A stretch of DNA of 64,000 nt from the NCBI RefSeq assembly GCF_000306965.1, contig NZ_JH976441.1, positions 5,188 through 69,187 on the forward strand, given 5' to 3'. The notes beneath the pieces are model-generated. The model saw only the letters and a list, made by a program, of their open reading frames with translations, ran no database searches and was not told the origin of the DNA. The position numbers and the translations under genes are program-made. Positions 55,681 to 64,000 of this stretch are shown here, one piece after another (positions within the stretch are counted from its first letter, which is position 1; every line of letters starts with the position of its first letter). Source of the DNA: Amphibacillus jilinensis Y1 (lineage in GTDB: Bacteria > Bacillota > Bacilli > Bacillales > Amphibacillaceae).

Positions 55681-56145
55681 TTAATGTATAAAAAAATCAA
55701 CCATCCGCATCATCATATAAGCAATTCCTGCACCAATCAATGGACCAACCGCCACACCTTGTAGAAAAACGACCGCAATAATTGTCCCCATAACTAATGC
55801 AGTTGTAAGGTGAGGATCGTTTGCTAGTAAGTCAAGCCCACCCCTTGCGACTACAGCAACAAAAATACCAGATCCTAAAGCAATCCAACCATAATAGGTT
55901 TTAACACTTTCTGCTAGTTCTTTAAAACCAATCTCTCCTGTTGCAATCGGTATAAGAACAGTAATCGTAATAATGGTCACACCGATCGTCATCCCTCTTT
56001 CTTGGATGAAAGGAAAAAGTTTATGATCTAATCTCAATAATTGTATACCTAATAAAACATAGACAGCTATCATGATCGGTTGGTTCTTTCCAATATAGCC
56101 CAAAATAAAAAGTAAAAACAAAAAAATTGTCGACAGGTTAAGCAT
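55681..56145 (-). CDS. ytwI: DUF441 membrane protein YtwI
   Basis: 154 residues with about five hydrophobic segments. Family stretches: LSTIFLFLLFILGYIGKNQPIMIAVYVLLGIQLLRLDHKLFPFIQERGMTIGVTIITITVLIPIATGEIG and GVAVGPLIGAGIAYMMMRM. The function is unknown. Its place between citZ and ytvI matches B. subtilis. Confidence 0.9.
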   Translation of the reverse strand: MLNLSTIFLFLLFILGYIGKNQPIMIAVYVLLGIQLLRLDHKLFPFIQERGMTIGVTIITITVLIPIATGEIGFKELAESVKTYYGWIALGSGIFVAVVARGGLDLLANDPHLTTALVMGTIIAVVFLQGVAVGPLIGAGIAYMMMRMVDFFIH

Positions 56146-56265
56146 AGTGAGTCTCCTACTTGATAATATATTAATTGGTTAATGAACATCTTATCATAAA
56201 ATGTAACATATAGAAAAGATGGTGACATGAATAGGTCAGCTGCATCATAATCTTAATATTATAAA

Positions 56266-56425
56266 AGAACATTCAACCAGTGTGCGTTTCATTCATTGTC
56301 CACTGATTGTTAGTTGAATAAGACAGGACATTAGTGGCCGTTATCATTTAACCCACCTTTATGGATTTTAACCCTGTTAATTTTGCGGTCGGTGTTTTAC
56401 GGGCCGGTTATCTGCAATAAAATAA
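56266..56425 (+). repeat. Interspersed repeat copy G
   Basis: Arm ATTCAACCAGTGTGCGTTT, partner GTCCACTGATTG. The linker is GAATAAGACAGGACATTAG and GGCCGTTATCA. The second hairpin is loose, around CCCACC and GGTCGGTG. The tail is GCCGGTTATCTGCAATAAAA. It lies in the divergent gap between ytwI and ytvI, just before the ytvI start. Confidence 0.7.
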
Positions 56426-56449
56426 CGTTTAATAAGACAAGCTAGTGAG

Positions 56450-57580
56450 GTGATTGAACTGTCTCCACAATCAAAACAGAAGCTATTGCGATTAATTAAT
56501 GCAGTCTTAATAAGTGCTATTATTATTGCCCTCATTTATTTCATCTTTAAATATATGTTCCCATTTATCATTATCATTTTACTTAGCTGGTTATTACAAA
56601 AACCCATTCGTCAATTGCAAAAAACATTAAAAATAAACAGATTATTAGCAACGTCACTAACATTTCTCATTACCTTTTTATTGATTGGGTTAAACCTAGC
56701 CATGATCTTTATCTATTTTTTTAATAGTGTCAACCATTTATTTAACCAATTACCCCTATACCTCGAGAATACCATTGATATATTTAAACAAAGCTTTAAT
56801 TATATGATTAGCCATACGTTGGTACATCTTGATCATTTCTTTAGCTCATTTCATTTTAGTATAGTCGACTATTTGAATGAGACGATAGACACACTTTATC
56901 AAACGATTATTGAGTTCAGCCAACAGTTAACCAATCAATTAATCCCCATTATTGGACAGACTATTGTCCAAACTGCTCAGCTCACTTCAACAACGATTAT
57001 TATTTTAATTGGTACTTTTTTGTTAAGCAAAGATTGGTGTTACTATCAAGAAAACGCGCGTAATATTATACCAAAAAGGGGTCGCAGTTTACTTTTAGAG
57101 ATAAAAATGCAATTCATTAAAACGGCTTGGGGGTATTTACGCGCGCAGGTTGCTCTATCCTGTATTACAACCGCTATATTGATTGTAGGGTTCCACATTT
57201 TAAGATTAAACAATCCCATTGTTTTAGCATTTATTTTTGGAATCATTGATCTCTTTCCTTTTGTCGGGGTTGGTTTATTGATGTGGCCTTGGTTAATCTA
57301 TAGCTTATTTAGTGGGACTTTTTCTTTAACCATCCAACTTGCCGTTATTTATAGTTTTCTTCTTCTCATCAGGCAAGTGACTGAACCGCGTTTAGTCTCT
57401 AAGCAATTAGGTACAAATCCACTATTAGTCATTTGTTTAGCTTATCTAGCCTACACGTTACTAGGCTTGTGGGGAATTTTAATGACACCAGTTATTCTTA
57501 TCTCTCTTCAGGCACTTAGAGCGAGTAATCTTATTGCAATGGTGATTAACTACGTAAAATGTGGCGAATTCCACAATTGA
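56450..57580 (+). CDS. ytvI: YtvI-like AI-2E-type transporter family protein
   Basis: 376 residues, with about seven to eight hydrophobic segments and the family stretch LIGTFLLSKDWCYYQENARNIIPKRGRSLLLEIKMQFIKTAWGYLRAQVALSCITTAILIVGF, followed by GIIDLFPFVGVGLLMWPWLIYSLFSG. Family members are linked to export of small molecules or to sodium-proton exchange. The substrate here is unknown. The start is uncertain: GTG 56450 is weak, and CTG 56459 behind GAGGTGA could be used. It is convergent with fxsA. Confidence 0.87.
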   Translation: MIELSPQSKQKLLRLINAVLISAIIIALIYFIFKYMFPFIIIILLSWLLQKPIRQLQKTLKINRLLATSLTFLITFLLIGLNLAMIFIYFFNSVNHLFNQLPLYLENTIDIFKQSFNYMISHTLVHLDHFFSSFHFSIVDYLNETIDTLYQTIIEFSQQLTNQLIPIIGQTIVQTAQLTSTTIIILIGTFLLSKDWCYYQENARNIIPKRGRSLLLEIKMQFIKTAWGYLRAQVALSCITTAILIVGFHILRLNNPIVLAFIFGIIDLFPFVGVGLLMWPWLIYSLFSGTFSLTIQLAVIYSFLLLIRQVTEPRLVSKQLGTNPLLVICLAYLAYTLLGLWGILMTPVILISLQALRASNLIAMVINYVKCGEFHN

Positions 57581-57976
57581 CTAAAAACGTTTATGAATAA
57601 TGACATTGCCATTATTCATCATTTTTTGAACAACTGCTTTGAGCCAGCCTTTAAGCGGAGAACGCGTCAATGGCATTAACAATATAAATCCAAAAAAATC
57701 GGTAATAAAACCGGGTGTTAGTAGCACGACACCACCGATTAGAATACATATACCATCAAATATAGCATCAGCCGGGACTTGTCCGGCTTGCATACTTTCT
57801 TGCGCACGTCTTAACGCATCCATTCCTTGTTGTCGAGCAAGCGTCGCCCCGACTAAACCTGTAAACACAATAAGGCCAATGACAGACCATATACCTACTT
57901 GCGCTCCAGCCCAAATAAAGACACCAATTTCTAAAGCAGGCATAATCAGTAGTAGTAAAAATAGCCATTTAAACAT
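57581..57976 (-). CDS. fxsA: FxsA family membrane protein
   Basis: 131 residues with the family opening FKWLFLLLLIMPALEIGVFIWAGAQVGIWSVIGLIVFTGLVGATLARQQGMDALRRAQ and a third helix (ILIGGVVLLTPGFITDFFGFILLMP). FxsA in E. coli modulates F-plasmid exclusion of phage T7; its native role is unknown. It stops one base after ytvI, in convergent orientation. It precedes pyk as in B. subtilis (ytzA). Confidence 0.9.
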   Translation of the reverse strand: MFKWLFLLLLIMPALEIGVFIWAGAQVGIWSVIGLIVFTGLVGATLARQQGMDALRRAQESMQAGQVPADAIFDGICILIGGVVLLTPGFITDFFGFILLMPLTRSPLKGWLKAVVQKMMNNGNVIIHKRF

Positions 57977-58163
57977 ATAAACACATCCTTGATATGCATT
58001 TTATCTTTCTATCATATCATGAAAAGCCTCATGGCACTATTTAAAAGGTAGTTAAATATACACCATATGGTTTTACGTTTATTAAGAAAGCTATGTGGAT
58101 CATATCTTTCTTATCAGTTTTAGCTAATCGTTTCTGAAAGTCACATCCATTTATTGAGTTAAA

Positions 58164-58192
58164 AAAGAAGGAGGATCGCTCCCCCCTTCTTT
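58164..58192 (-). terminator. Terminator of pfkA-pyk
   Basis: AAAGAAGG (58164-58171) pairs with CCTTCTTT (58185-58192), with further GG/CC pairs inside. TTTTTTAAC follows on the minus strand. Confidence 0.8.
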
Positions 58193-58267
58193 ACTATAAC
58201 AGAACATTAAAATGTGGTTATTTATTTTACACGATCAAGTTAGTTACACTTTAAAAGGGTGATTAAA

Positions 58268-60031
58268 CTACAAAATGCTCGCTCGACCTTCGTAAATATC
58301 ACCTTTCTTGGCATCCATTGTTACTTCTTTTCCTTCTTCAATGACAGACATGGCATCATTCACACCTACAATAACAGGGATAGCAAGGTCTAATCCAACA
58401 ACAGCAGCATGTGAAGTTAATCCACCTTCCACTGTAATAATACCACTTACTTTTTCTAATGCAGTCATCATCTCTTTATCTGTGCCTTGAGTAACTAAAA
58501 TATCTCCAGCTTTCACTTTTTCATTAGCTTCAGCTGCATTTTTGGCAAAGACGACATGACCGATGGTACTTCCTTTGCCAACGCCTTGTCCGTTAGTTAG
58601 CACATCACCAATAATGTGTACTTTCATCATATTCGTTGTACCACGCTCTCCAACAGGTACACCAGCTGTAATGATCACACGATCACCACGTTTAAAGTAA
58701 TTTGTTTCAAGTCCACGATCAATAGCTAAATCAAGAACTTCGTCAGTCGTATAAGCAAATTCTCCAACAATAGCATGTACACCCCAGCTTAACGCCAAAC
58801 GTCGACTTATTTTTTCTTCAAACGTTACAGCCACAATCGGTGCTTTAGGGCGATATTTAGAAATCATTCGAGCTGTATGTCCACTTACGGTAGGCGTTAA
58901 GATCGCATCAACTTCTAAATTCATCGCTGTATGGTTAACGGATTGACTAATCGCATCTGTCATCGTCATTTCACTTGTTTTAGAGCGTAAGTCTAGAATA
59001 GACTTATGATCAAGTACAGTCTCTGTTTTTAATGCAATATTATGCATCGTTTGAACAGATTCAACAGGATAATCACCTGCCGCCGTTTCACCTGATAGCA
59101 TAATTGCATCTGTTCCATCAAAAATCGCATTCGCAACGTCTGATGCTTCTGCTCGAGTAGGACGCGGATTGCGTTGCATTGAATCTAACATCTGTGTCGC
59201 TGTAATAACAGGTTTTCCAGCTGTATTACATTTATGAATCATTTCTTTTTGTACGACTGGAACATCTTCAGGTGGAATTTCTACACCCAAATCCCCACGC
59301 GCTACCATTAATCCATCTGAAACTTGCAAAATAGCGTCAAGATTGTCAACCCCTTCTTGGTTCTCAATCTTAGGAATAATATTAATTTCTTTACCACCGT
59401 TGTTATCTAAATGCTCACGAATCGTTAGCACATCAGCTGCACGACGAATAAATGAAGCCGCTACAAAATCAACACCTTGCTCAATTCCAAATAAGATATC
59501 CGCAGCATCTTTATCTGTCATACCAGGTAAATTCACACTAACATTTGGTACGTTAACACCCTTCTTATTTTTAAGCAAACCTGAATTAAGGGCTTTTGTT
59601 TTTAATTCTTTTTGGTCATTTAAGATGTCAACAACTTCTAATTCGATTAAACCATCGTCTAAAAGAATTTTAGAGCCTACATGTACGTCTTCAATCAATT
59701 GAGGGTATGTTACTGCAAACTTCTCAGTTGTTCCTAATACGGTCTCGTCCATGGTAATATTAATGTATTGACCTTTAACAATATCTACTTGCCCATCCTT
59801 CATTGTACCTGTACGAATCTCAGGTCCTTTTGTATCTAAAAGAATGGCGACTGTTTTACCTAACTTCGCTGCAGCCTCACGAATATTTTTAATACGCTCA
59901 CCATGCTCCTCATAATCACCATGTGAGAAATTAAGTCGCGCTACATTCATTCCAGCCTCAACTAATTGCGTTAACTTCTCAACCGATTCTGATGCCGGAC
60001 CAATTGTACAAACAATTTTCGTTCTTCTCAT
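58268..60031 (-). CDS. pyk: Pyruvate kinase with C-terminal PEP-utilising domain
   Basis: 587 residues, about 110 more than the core enzyme, as is usual in Bacillus. The core has [26 protein letters not shown], the Lys motif [15 protein letters not shown] and [12 protein letters not shown]. The extension (about 480-587) is PEP-utiliser-like ([38 protein letters not shown]). It makes ATP and pyruvate from PEP. It follows pfkA after 53 bases and is probably in one operon. Confidence 0.97.
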   Translation of the reverse strand: MRRTKIVCTIGPASESVEKLTQLVEAGMNVARLNFSHGDYEEHGERIKNIREAAAKLGKTVAILLDTKGPEIRTGTMKDGQVDIVKGQYINITMDETVLGTTEKFAVTYPQLIEDVHVGSKILLDDGLIELEVVDILNDQKELKTKALNSGLLKNKKGVNVPNVSVNLPGMTDKDAADILFGIEQGVDFVAASFIRRAADVLTIREHLDNNGGKEINIIPKIENQEGVDNLDAILQVSDGLMVARGDLGVEIPPEDVPVVQKEMIHKCNTAGKPVITATQMLDSMQRNPRPTRAEASDVANAIFDGTDAIMLSGETAAGDYPVESVQTMHNIALKTETVLDHKSILDLRSKTSEMTMTDAISQSVNHTAMNLEVDAILTPTVSGHTARMISKYRPKAPIVAVTFEEKISRRLALSWGVHAIVGEFAYTTDEVLDLAIDRGLETNYFKRGDRVIITAGVPVGERGTTNMMKVHIIGDVLTNGQGVGKGSTIGHVVFAKNAAEANEKVKAGDILVTQGTDKEMMTALEKVSGIITVEGGLTSHAAVVGLDLAIPVIVGVNDAMSVIEEGKEVTMDAKKGDIYEGRASIL

Positions 60032-60084
60032 TTAATATCTTCCTCCTTCTTAAATTCACATCTAAGTATATCTATGTTAATAAA

Positions 60085-61068
<984 letters not shown>

Positions 61069-61151
61069 TCATTATCTAACTTTGCCATTATAACATAAAT
61101 ATATCCTAAATGAATTCCACTTAAGATTATACATGAAAGCGCAAAAAATCA

Positions 61152-61179
61152 CACCCCTAAATATGTCATTTTAGGGGTG
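61152..61179 (-). terminator. Terminator of accD-accA
   Basis: CACCCCTAAA (61152-61161) pairs with TTTAGGGGTG (61170-61179). On the minus strand TGATTTTTTGC follows. Confidence 0.85.
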
Positions 61180-61247
61180 AAAATAAAGATAATTCACTAT
61201 TTTTATTCTTTACCGTAATAATCTGTATATTTTCCGAAAAATAATAC

Positions 61248-62195
61248 TTAAAAACTTCCAATGTTTTTATATTTTTTCCATCTATTATTAAGTAATTGAT
61301 CCGATGATAATTTCATTAAGTAGTTAAGTGATTTCTCAATATAAACATCTAAATAAGCAGCTTGCATTGGCAGATCTCGATGTGCCCCACCTCGTGGTTC
61401 AGGAATAATCTCATCAATAATATTTAATCTTCTCAAATCGTGTGAGGTAATTTTTAATGACAAAGCCGCTTCTTTAGCTTTGGTAGCATCTTTCCACAAT
61501 ATACTGGCTGCACCTTCAGGGGAAATGACGGAGTAGGTTGAATTTTCAAGCATATGGATGTGATCAGATAAACCAATACCTAATGCACCTCCACTTCCCC
61601 CTTCTCCAATAACGATAGAAATACTTGGAACTGATAAATGGGACATCTCCATTAAGTTTCGAGCAATTGCCTCGCCTTGGCCACGCTCTTCTGCTCCTTT
61701 ACCTGGATGAGCACCTTTTGTATCAATAAAAGAAATAATTGGACGATTAAATTTCTCAGCTAATTTCATTTGACGTAAAGCTTTGCGATAACCTTCAGGA
61801 TGAGGGCTAGCAAAGTTACGATATAAATTTTCTTTCGTGTTTTTACCACGTTGTTGTCCAATTATAGTTACCGGTTCATCCTTGTACTTAGCTATTCCTG
61901 TAATGATGGCAGGATCATCCCGATACAAACGATCGCCGTGCAATTCAATAAAATCAGTAAATAAATGCTCAATATAATCTAAAGCAGTCGGTCGCTCAGG
62001 ATGTCTTGCAATTTGTACACGGTCCCATGGGTTTAGATGTCCATAAATATCTTTTTCCAATTTTTCTAGTCTTGCTTCTAATGTCTTAATCTCAGATGAC
62101 AAATCCATTTCACTTGCTGCTGTCATTGTTTTTAGTTCATTTATTTTTTCTCTAAGTTCGAAGATTGGTTTTTCAAAATCAAGGACATACTTCAT
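61248..62195 (-). CDS. accA: Acetyl-CoA carboxylase carboxyltransferase alpha subunit
   Basis: 315 residues. With AccD it transfers CO2 from biotin to acetyl-CoA, the first step of fatty-acid synthesis. N-terminal helical arm, then the crotonase-like core ([70 protein letters not shown]). It overlaps accD by four bases (ATGA). Confidence 0.97.
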   Translation of the reverse strand: MKYVLDFEKPIFELREKINELKTMTAASEMDLSSEIKTLEARLEKLEKDIYGHLNPWDRVQIARHPERPTALDYIEHLFTDFIELHGDRLYRDDPAIITGIAKYKDEPVTIIGQQRGKNTKENLYRNFASPHPEGYRKALRQMKLAEKFNRPIISFIDTKGAHPGKGAEERGQGEAIARNLMEMSHLSVPSISIVIGEGGSGGALGIGLSDHIHMLENSTYSVISPEGAASILWKDATKAKEAALSLKITSHDLRRLNIIDEIIPEPRGGAHRDLPMQAAYLDVYIEKSLNYLMKLSSDQLLNNRWKKYKNIGSF

Positions 62196-63055
62196 TGTTT
62201 GTCCCCCTTTTGCTGATGTAAGTCAAGGATAGTTGTTAAAAGTTTTTTTAAATCTGAACGTTTAACCACACGATCAATCTGACCATGCTCTAATTGGAAT
62301 TCAGCCGTCTGAAATGTATCTGGTAACTTCTCACGAATTGTTTGTTCAATAATACGTCTACCAGCAAACCCAATAAGTGCTCCCGGCTCAGCAAAATGAT
62401 AGTCCCCAATTGAGGCGAAGCTTGCAGTCACGCCCCCAGTAGTAGGATTTGTCATCACAACAATCATACAGCCCCCTGCTCGATTAAAACGTTCAACTGC
62501 CATTGAAGTTTTACCCATTTGCATGAGACTAATCATGCCTTCTTGCATACGTGCGCCACCTGACGCTGTAAAAAAAATGATGGGCAACTCCTGTTCACGT
62601 GCTGTCTCTAAAGCTCTCGCTATCTTTTCACCAACAACCGCTCCCATACTCGCCATACGAAAGTGTGGGTCCATCACAACAAGTGCTGTTGGTAAACCAT
62701 TTACTTTTGCTTTTCCCGTGACAACAGCATCTTTAAGGCCCGTCTTCTCTTGATCTTTTTTTAACTTTTGTTCATATTCTGGGAAATCAAGGGGATTATT
62801 TGTTTCTATATCAGCATCCCATTCTTCAAAGGTATGCTCATCTGCCATACTATTAATTCTTTGTTGTGCTGTCATTTTATGATGTGTACCACAAGCAGGA
62901 CAGACATGAAGGTTATTTTTCCATTCCTTCTCATAGAAAATCTTTGAGCAATTATGACACTTTTCAACTAAGCCCTCAGGAATTTCTTGTTTTGCTTTTT
63001 CTGTTGGTATCGCTGCGTATTTCTTTTTTTTTGCAAAAATACTTTTAATTTGCAT
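62192..63055 (-). CDS. accD: Acetyl-CoA carboxylase carboxyltransferase beta subunit
   Basis: About 287 residues. The N-terminal zinc ribbon is [24 protein letters not shown]. The core has [28 protein letters not shown] and [25 protein letters not shown]. The start is ATG 63055 behind GGGGGAAGATCG; the site is inside the longer frame from 63076. It is the first gene of accD-accA and lies below the GntR regulator gene. Confidence 0.97.
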   Translation of the reverse strand: MQIKSIFAKKKKYAAIPTEKAKQEIPEGLVEKCHNCSKIFYEKEWKNNLHVCPACGTHHKMTAQQRINSMADEHTFEEWDADIETNNPLDFPEYEQKLKKDQEKTGLKDAVVTGKAKVNGLPTALVVMDPHFRMASMGAVVGEKIARALETAREQELPIIFFTASGGARMQEGMISLMQMGKTSMAVERFNRAGGCMIVVMTNPTTGGVTASFASIGDYHFAEPGALIGFAGRRIIEQTIREKLPDTFQTAEFQLEHGQIDRVVKRSDLKKLLTTILDLHQQKGDKQ

Positions 63056-63084
63056 CGATCTTCCCCCTTGCATCATTTAAACCA

Positions 63085-63675
63085 TTATTCATTTGAAAAA
63101 AACTGCTCAAGTTTTTTTAACTTAAAAGCTTCCATCAGTCTTACCATATCTGGAGGTTGATAGTCATTGTCAAATGAGCAATTAAAGCCATATAGAAGTG
63201 CCCATATCTTGGTAAATAACTCATTTCTTATCTGCTTTAATATCACTCGAAAAAATTTTTCATGACCTAACTCAATCCATTTGCTCATACTATGATGCGA
63301 CCATTCATCTAAAACGGCCTCACGATGGTAAGTATAACCATTTCTAATAATCGCTTCTTCAAGTGAAACAAGTACATCTGTTATTTCACCTTTTACACGT
63401 GCATCCTGAAAAATAAAAGTAGAGAGTAACGATAGTGTTTGATAAGATTGATAAGCTTTTAAATACGTCCCTTCGCCTTGACGTGTTTCAATCAAACCTA
63501 ATAACTCTATTGCTCGTAATCCTTCACGAATGGTCGAACGGCTCACTTGTAATTGTTCAGCTAATTCCCGTTCTGAGGGTAGACGATCTCCTGCTTTTAA
63601 TTGTTCCAATTTAATATATGATTTGATTTTTTCTAAAACATTTTCGTATGCTTTGGTCTCATTACGGTTTGTCAT
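63085..63675 (-). CDS. GntR/FadR family regulator
   Basis: 196 residues. The winged helix-turn-helix is at about 9-75 (YENVLEKIKSYIKLEQLKAGDRLPSERELAEQLQVSRSTIREGLRAIELLGLIETRQGEGTYLK). The helical C-terminal part is of the FCD type but somewhat short. Its place between ytsJ and accD is also seen in other Bacilli and suggests control of lipid or malate metabolism. The effector is unknown. The start is behind AAGGGGTTGTAAA. Confidence 0.85.
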   Translation of the reverse strand: MTNRNETKAYENVLEKIKSYIKLEQLKAGDRLPSERELAEQLQVSRSTIREGLRAIELLGLIETRQGEGTYLKAYQSYQTLSLLSTFIFQDARVKGEITDVLVSLEEAIIRNGYTYHREAVLDEWSHHSMSKWIELGHEKFFRVILKQIRNELFTKIWALLYGFNCSFDNDYQPPDMVRLMEAFKLKKLEQFFSNE

Positions 63676-63780
63676 TTTACAACCCCTTAATTTTACTATA
63701 GAAAAGGATAAAATGATAATGAAGCGACAAACATGTTTGATATTAAAATAACCGATTTTCTAAAAATACCCTATACGTTA

Positions 63781-63835
63781 TAAAGCGAACCTGCAATCAG
63801 CAGATGTTTTATATCTACGCTTGCTAGCAAACGCC
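63781..63835 (+). repeat. Interspersed repeat copy H (left end only)
   Basis: AGCGAACCTGCAATCAGCAGATGTTTT resembles the left arm of the family, and the rest is missing. It ends a few bases after the malic enzyme stop codon. Confidence 0.5.
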
Positions 63836-63839
63836 AAAA

Positions 63840-64000
63840 TCACAGTCGTGCAACACCTGATTCTTGTGCCGCTTTAGCGACAGCTTTGGAAACCGAATCA
63901 GCAACTCTTTGATCAAAAGGATTAGGAATGACATAGCGATCAGTTAGATCTGCGTTACTAACAAGGTTGGCAATCGCATGAACAGCTGCAACTTTCATTT
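63840..64000 (-). CDS. NAD-type malic enzyme, C-terminal end
   Basis: The last 53 codons are visible, read on the minus strand: MKVAAVHAIANLVSNADLTDRYVIPNPFDQRVADSVSKAVAKAAQESGVARL, then TGA at 63840-63842. This is the C-terminus of a malic enzyme (oxidative decarboxylation of malate to pyruvate). Place and sequence fit ytsJ of B. subtilis, upstream of accD. The rest lies beyond the window. Confidence 0.85.
   Translation of the reverse strand, partial: MKVAAVHAIANLVSNADLTDRYVIPNPFDQRVADSVSKAVAKAAQESGVARL

Overview
The window is a piece of low-GC Firmicute chromosome from a spore-forming member of the Bacillaceae. The evidence is the gene order and protein families: polX-mutS2, pheS-pheT, infC-rpmI-rplT, thrS-ytxC-dnaI-dnaB-nrdR, coaE-ytaF-mutM-polA-phoR-phoP, icd-citZ, pyk-pfkA-accA-accD. 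Spore-associated genes (sspI, ytxC, ytaF and a gerE-like gene) are present, as are T-box leaders and an L20 leader. Blocks that Bacillus subtilis carries at these same places are absent: sdhCAB beside yslB, the lcfA-fad-etfBA block between mutS2 and trxA, gapB beside speD, and mdh between icd and phoP. This points to a fermentative lineage without a normal respiratory chain. Amphibacillus or Halolactibacillus would fit, but that is inference.

Positions 1 to about 10,060 are an integrated mobile element whose left end lies outside the window. On the minus strand it has three tiny membrane-protein genes, a four-helix membrane protein, a TubC-N-like protein, a PrimPol/D5-type primase-helicase and several small genes. 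A divergent switch follows: a Cro-like gene to the left, and to the right a repressor, a membrane-anchored Mrr-like nuclease and an ImmA/IrrE-type metalloprotease. Five operator-like repeats surround the switch, and the protease has its own promoter with a LexA-like box. The most striking cargo is a tightly coupled three-gene operon (7146-10056) that begins with a histone-fold protein, continues with a large uncharacterised protein with a weak RdgC resemblance, and ends with a protein carrying two C-terminal membrane helices.

From about 10,180 to the end lies the conserved backbone, mostly on the minus strand: gerE-like gene, yslB, uvrC, trxA, mutS2-polX, cvpA-zapA, rnhC, pheST with T-box, an rRNA methyltransferase, sspI, a lytic transglycosylase, a thiol-disulfide oxidoreductase, topB, an M42 peptidase, a PhzF protein, a dUTPase, membrane proteins, infC-rpmI-rplT, thrS with T-box, ytxC, dnaI-dnaB, nrdR, a decayed ISL3-type insertion sequence, speD, coaE-ytaF-mutM-polA, an isochorismatase-family hydrolase with an apparent leader-peptide attenuator, phoPR, icd, citZ, DUF441, ytvI, fxsA, pyk-pfkA, accDA, a GntR regulator and the 3' end of a malic enzyme.

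The backbone's intergenic spaces carry an undescribed-looking interspersed repeat family. There are eight full or partial copies (A-H), all in the same orientation. The typical layout is a hairpin, a conserved linker containing GGACATTA and CCGTTA, a second hairpin, and the tail GTTATCTGTGATAAAA. The histone operon, the repeat family and the leader-peptide attenuator are the observations most worth following up.
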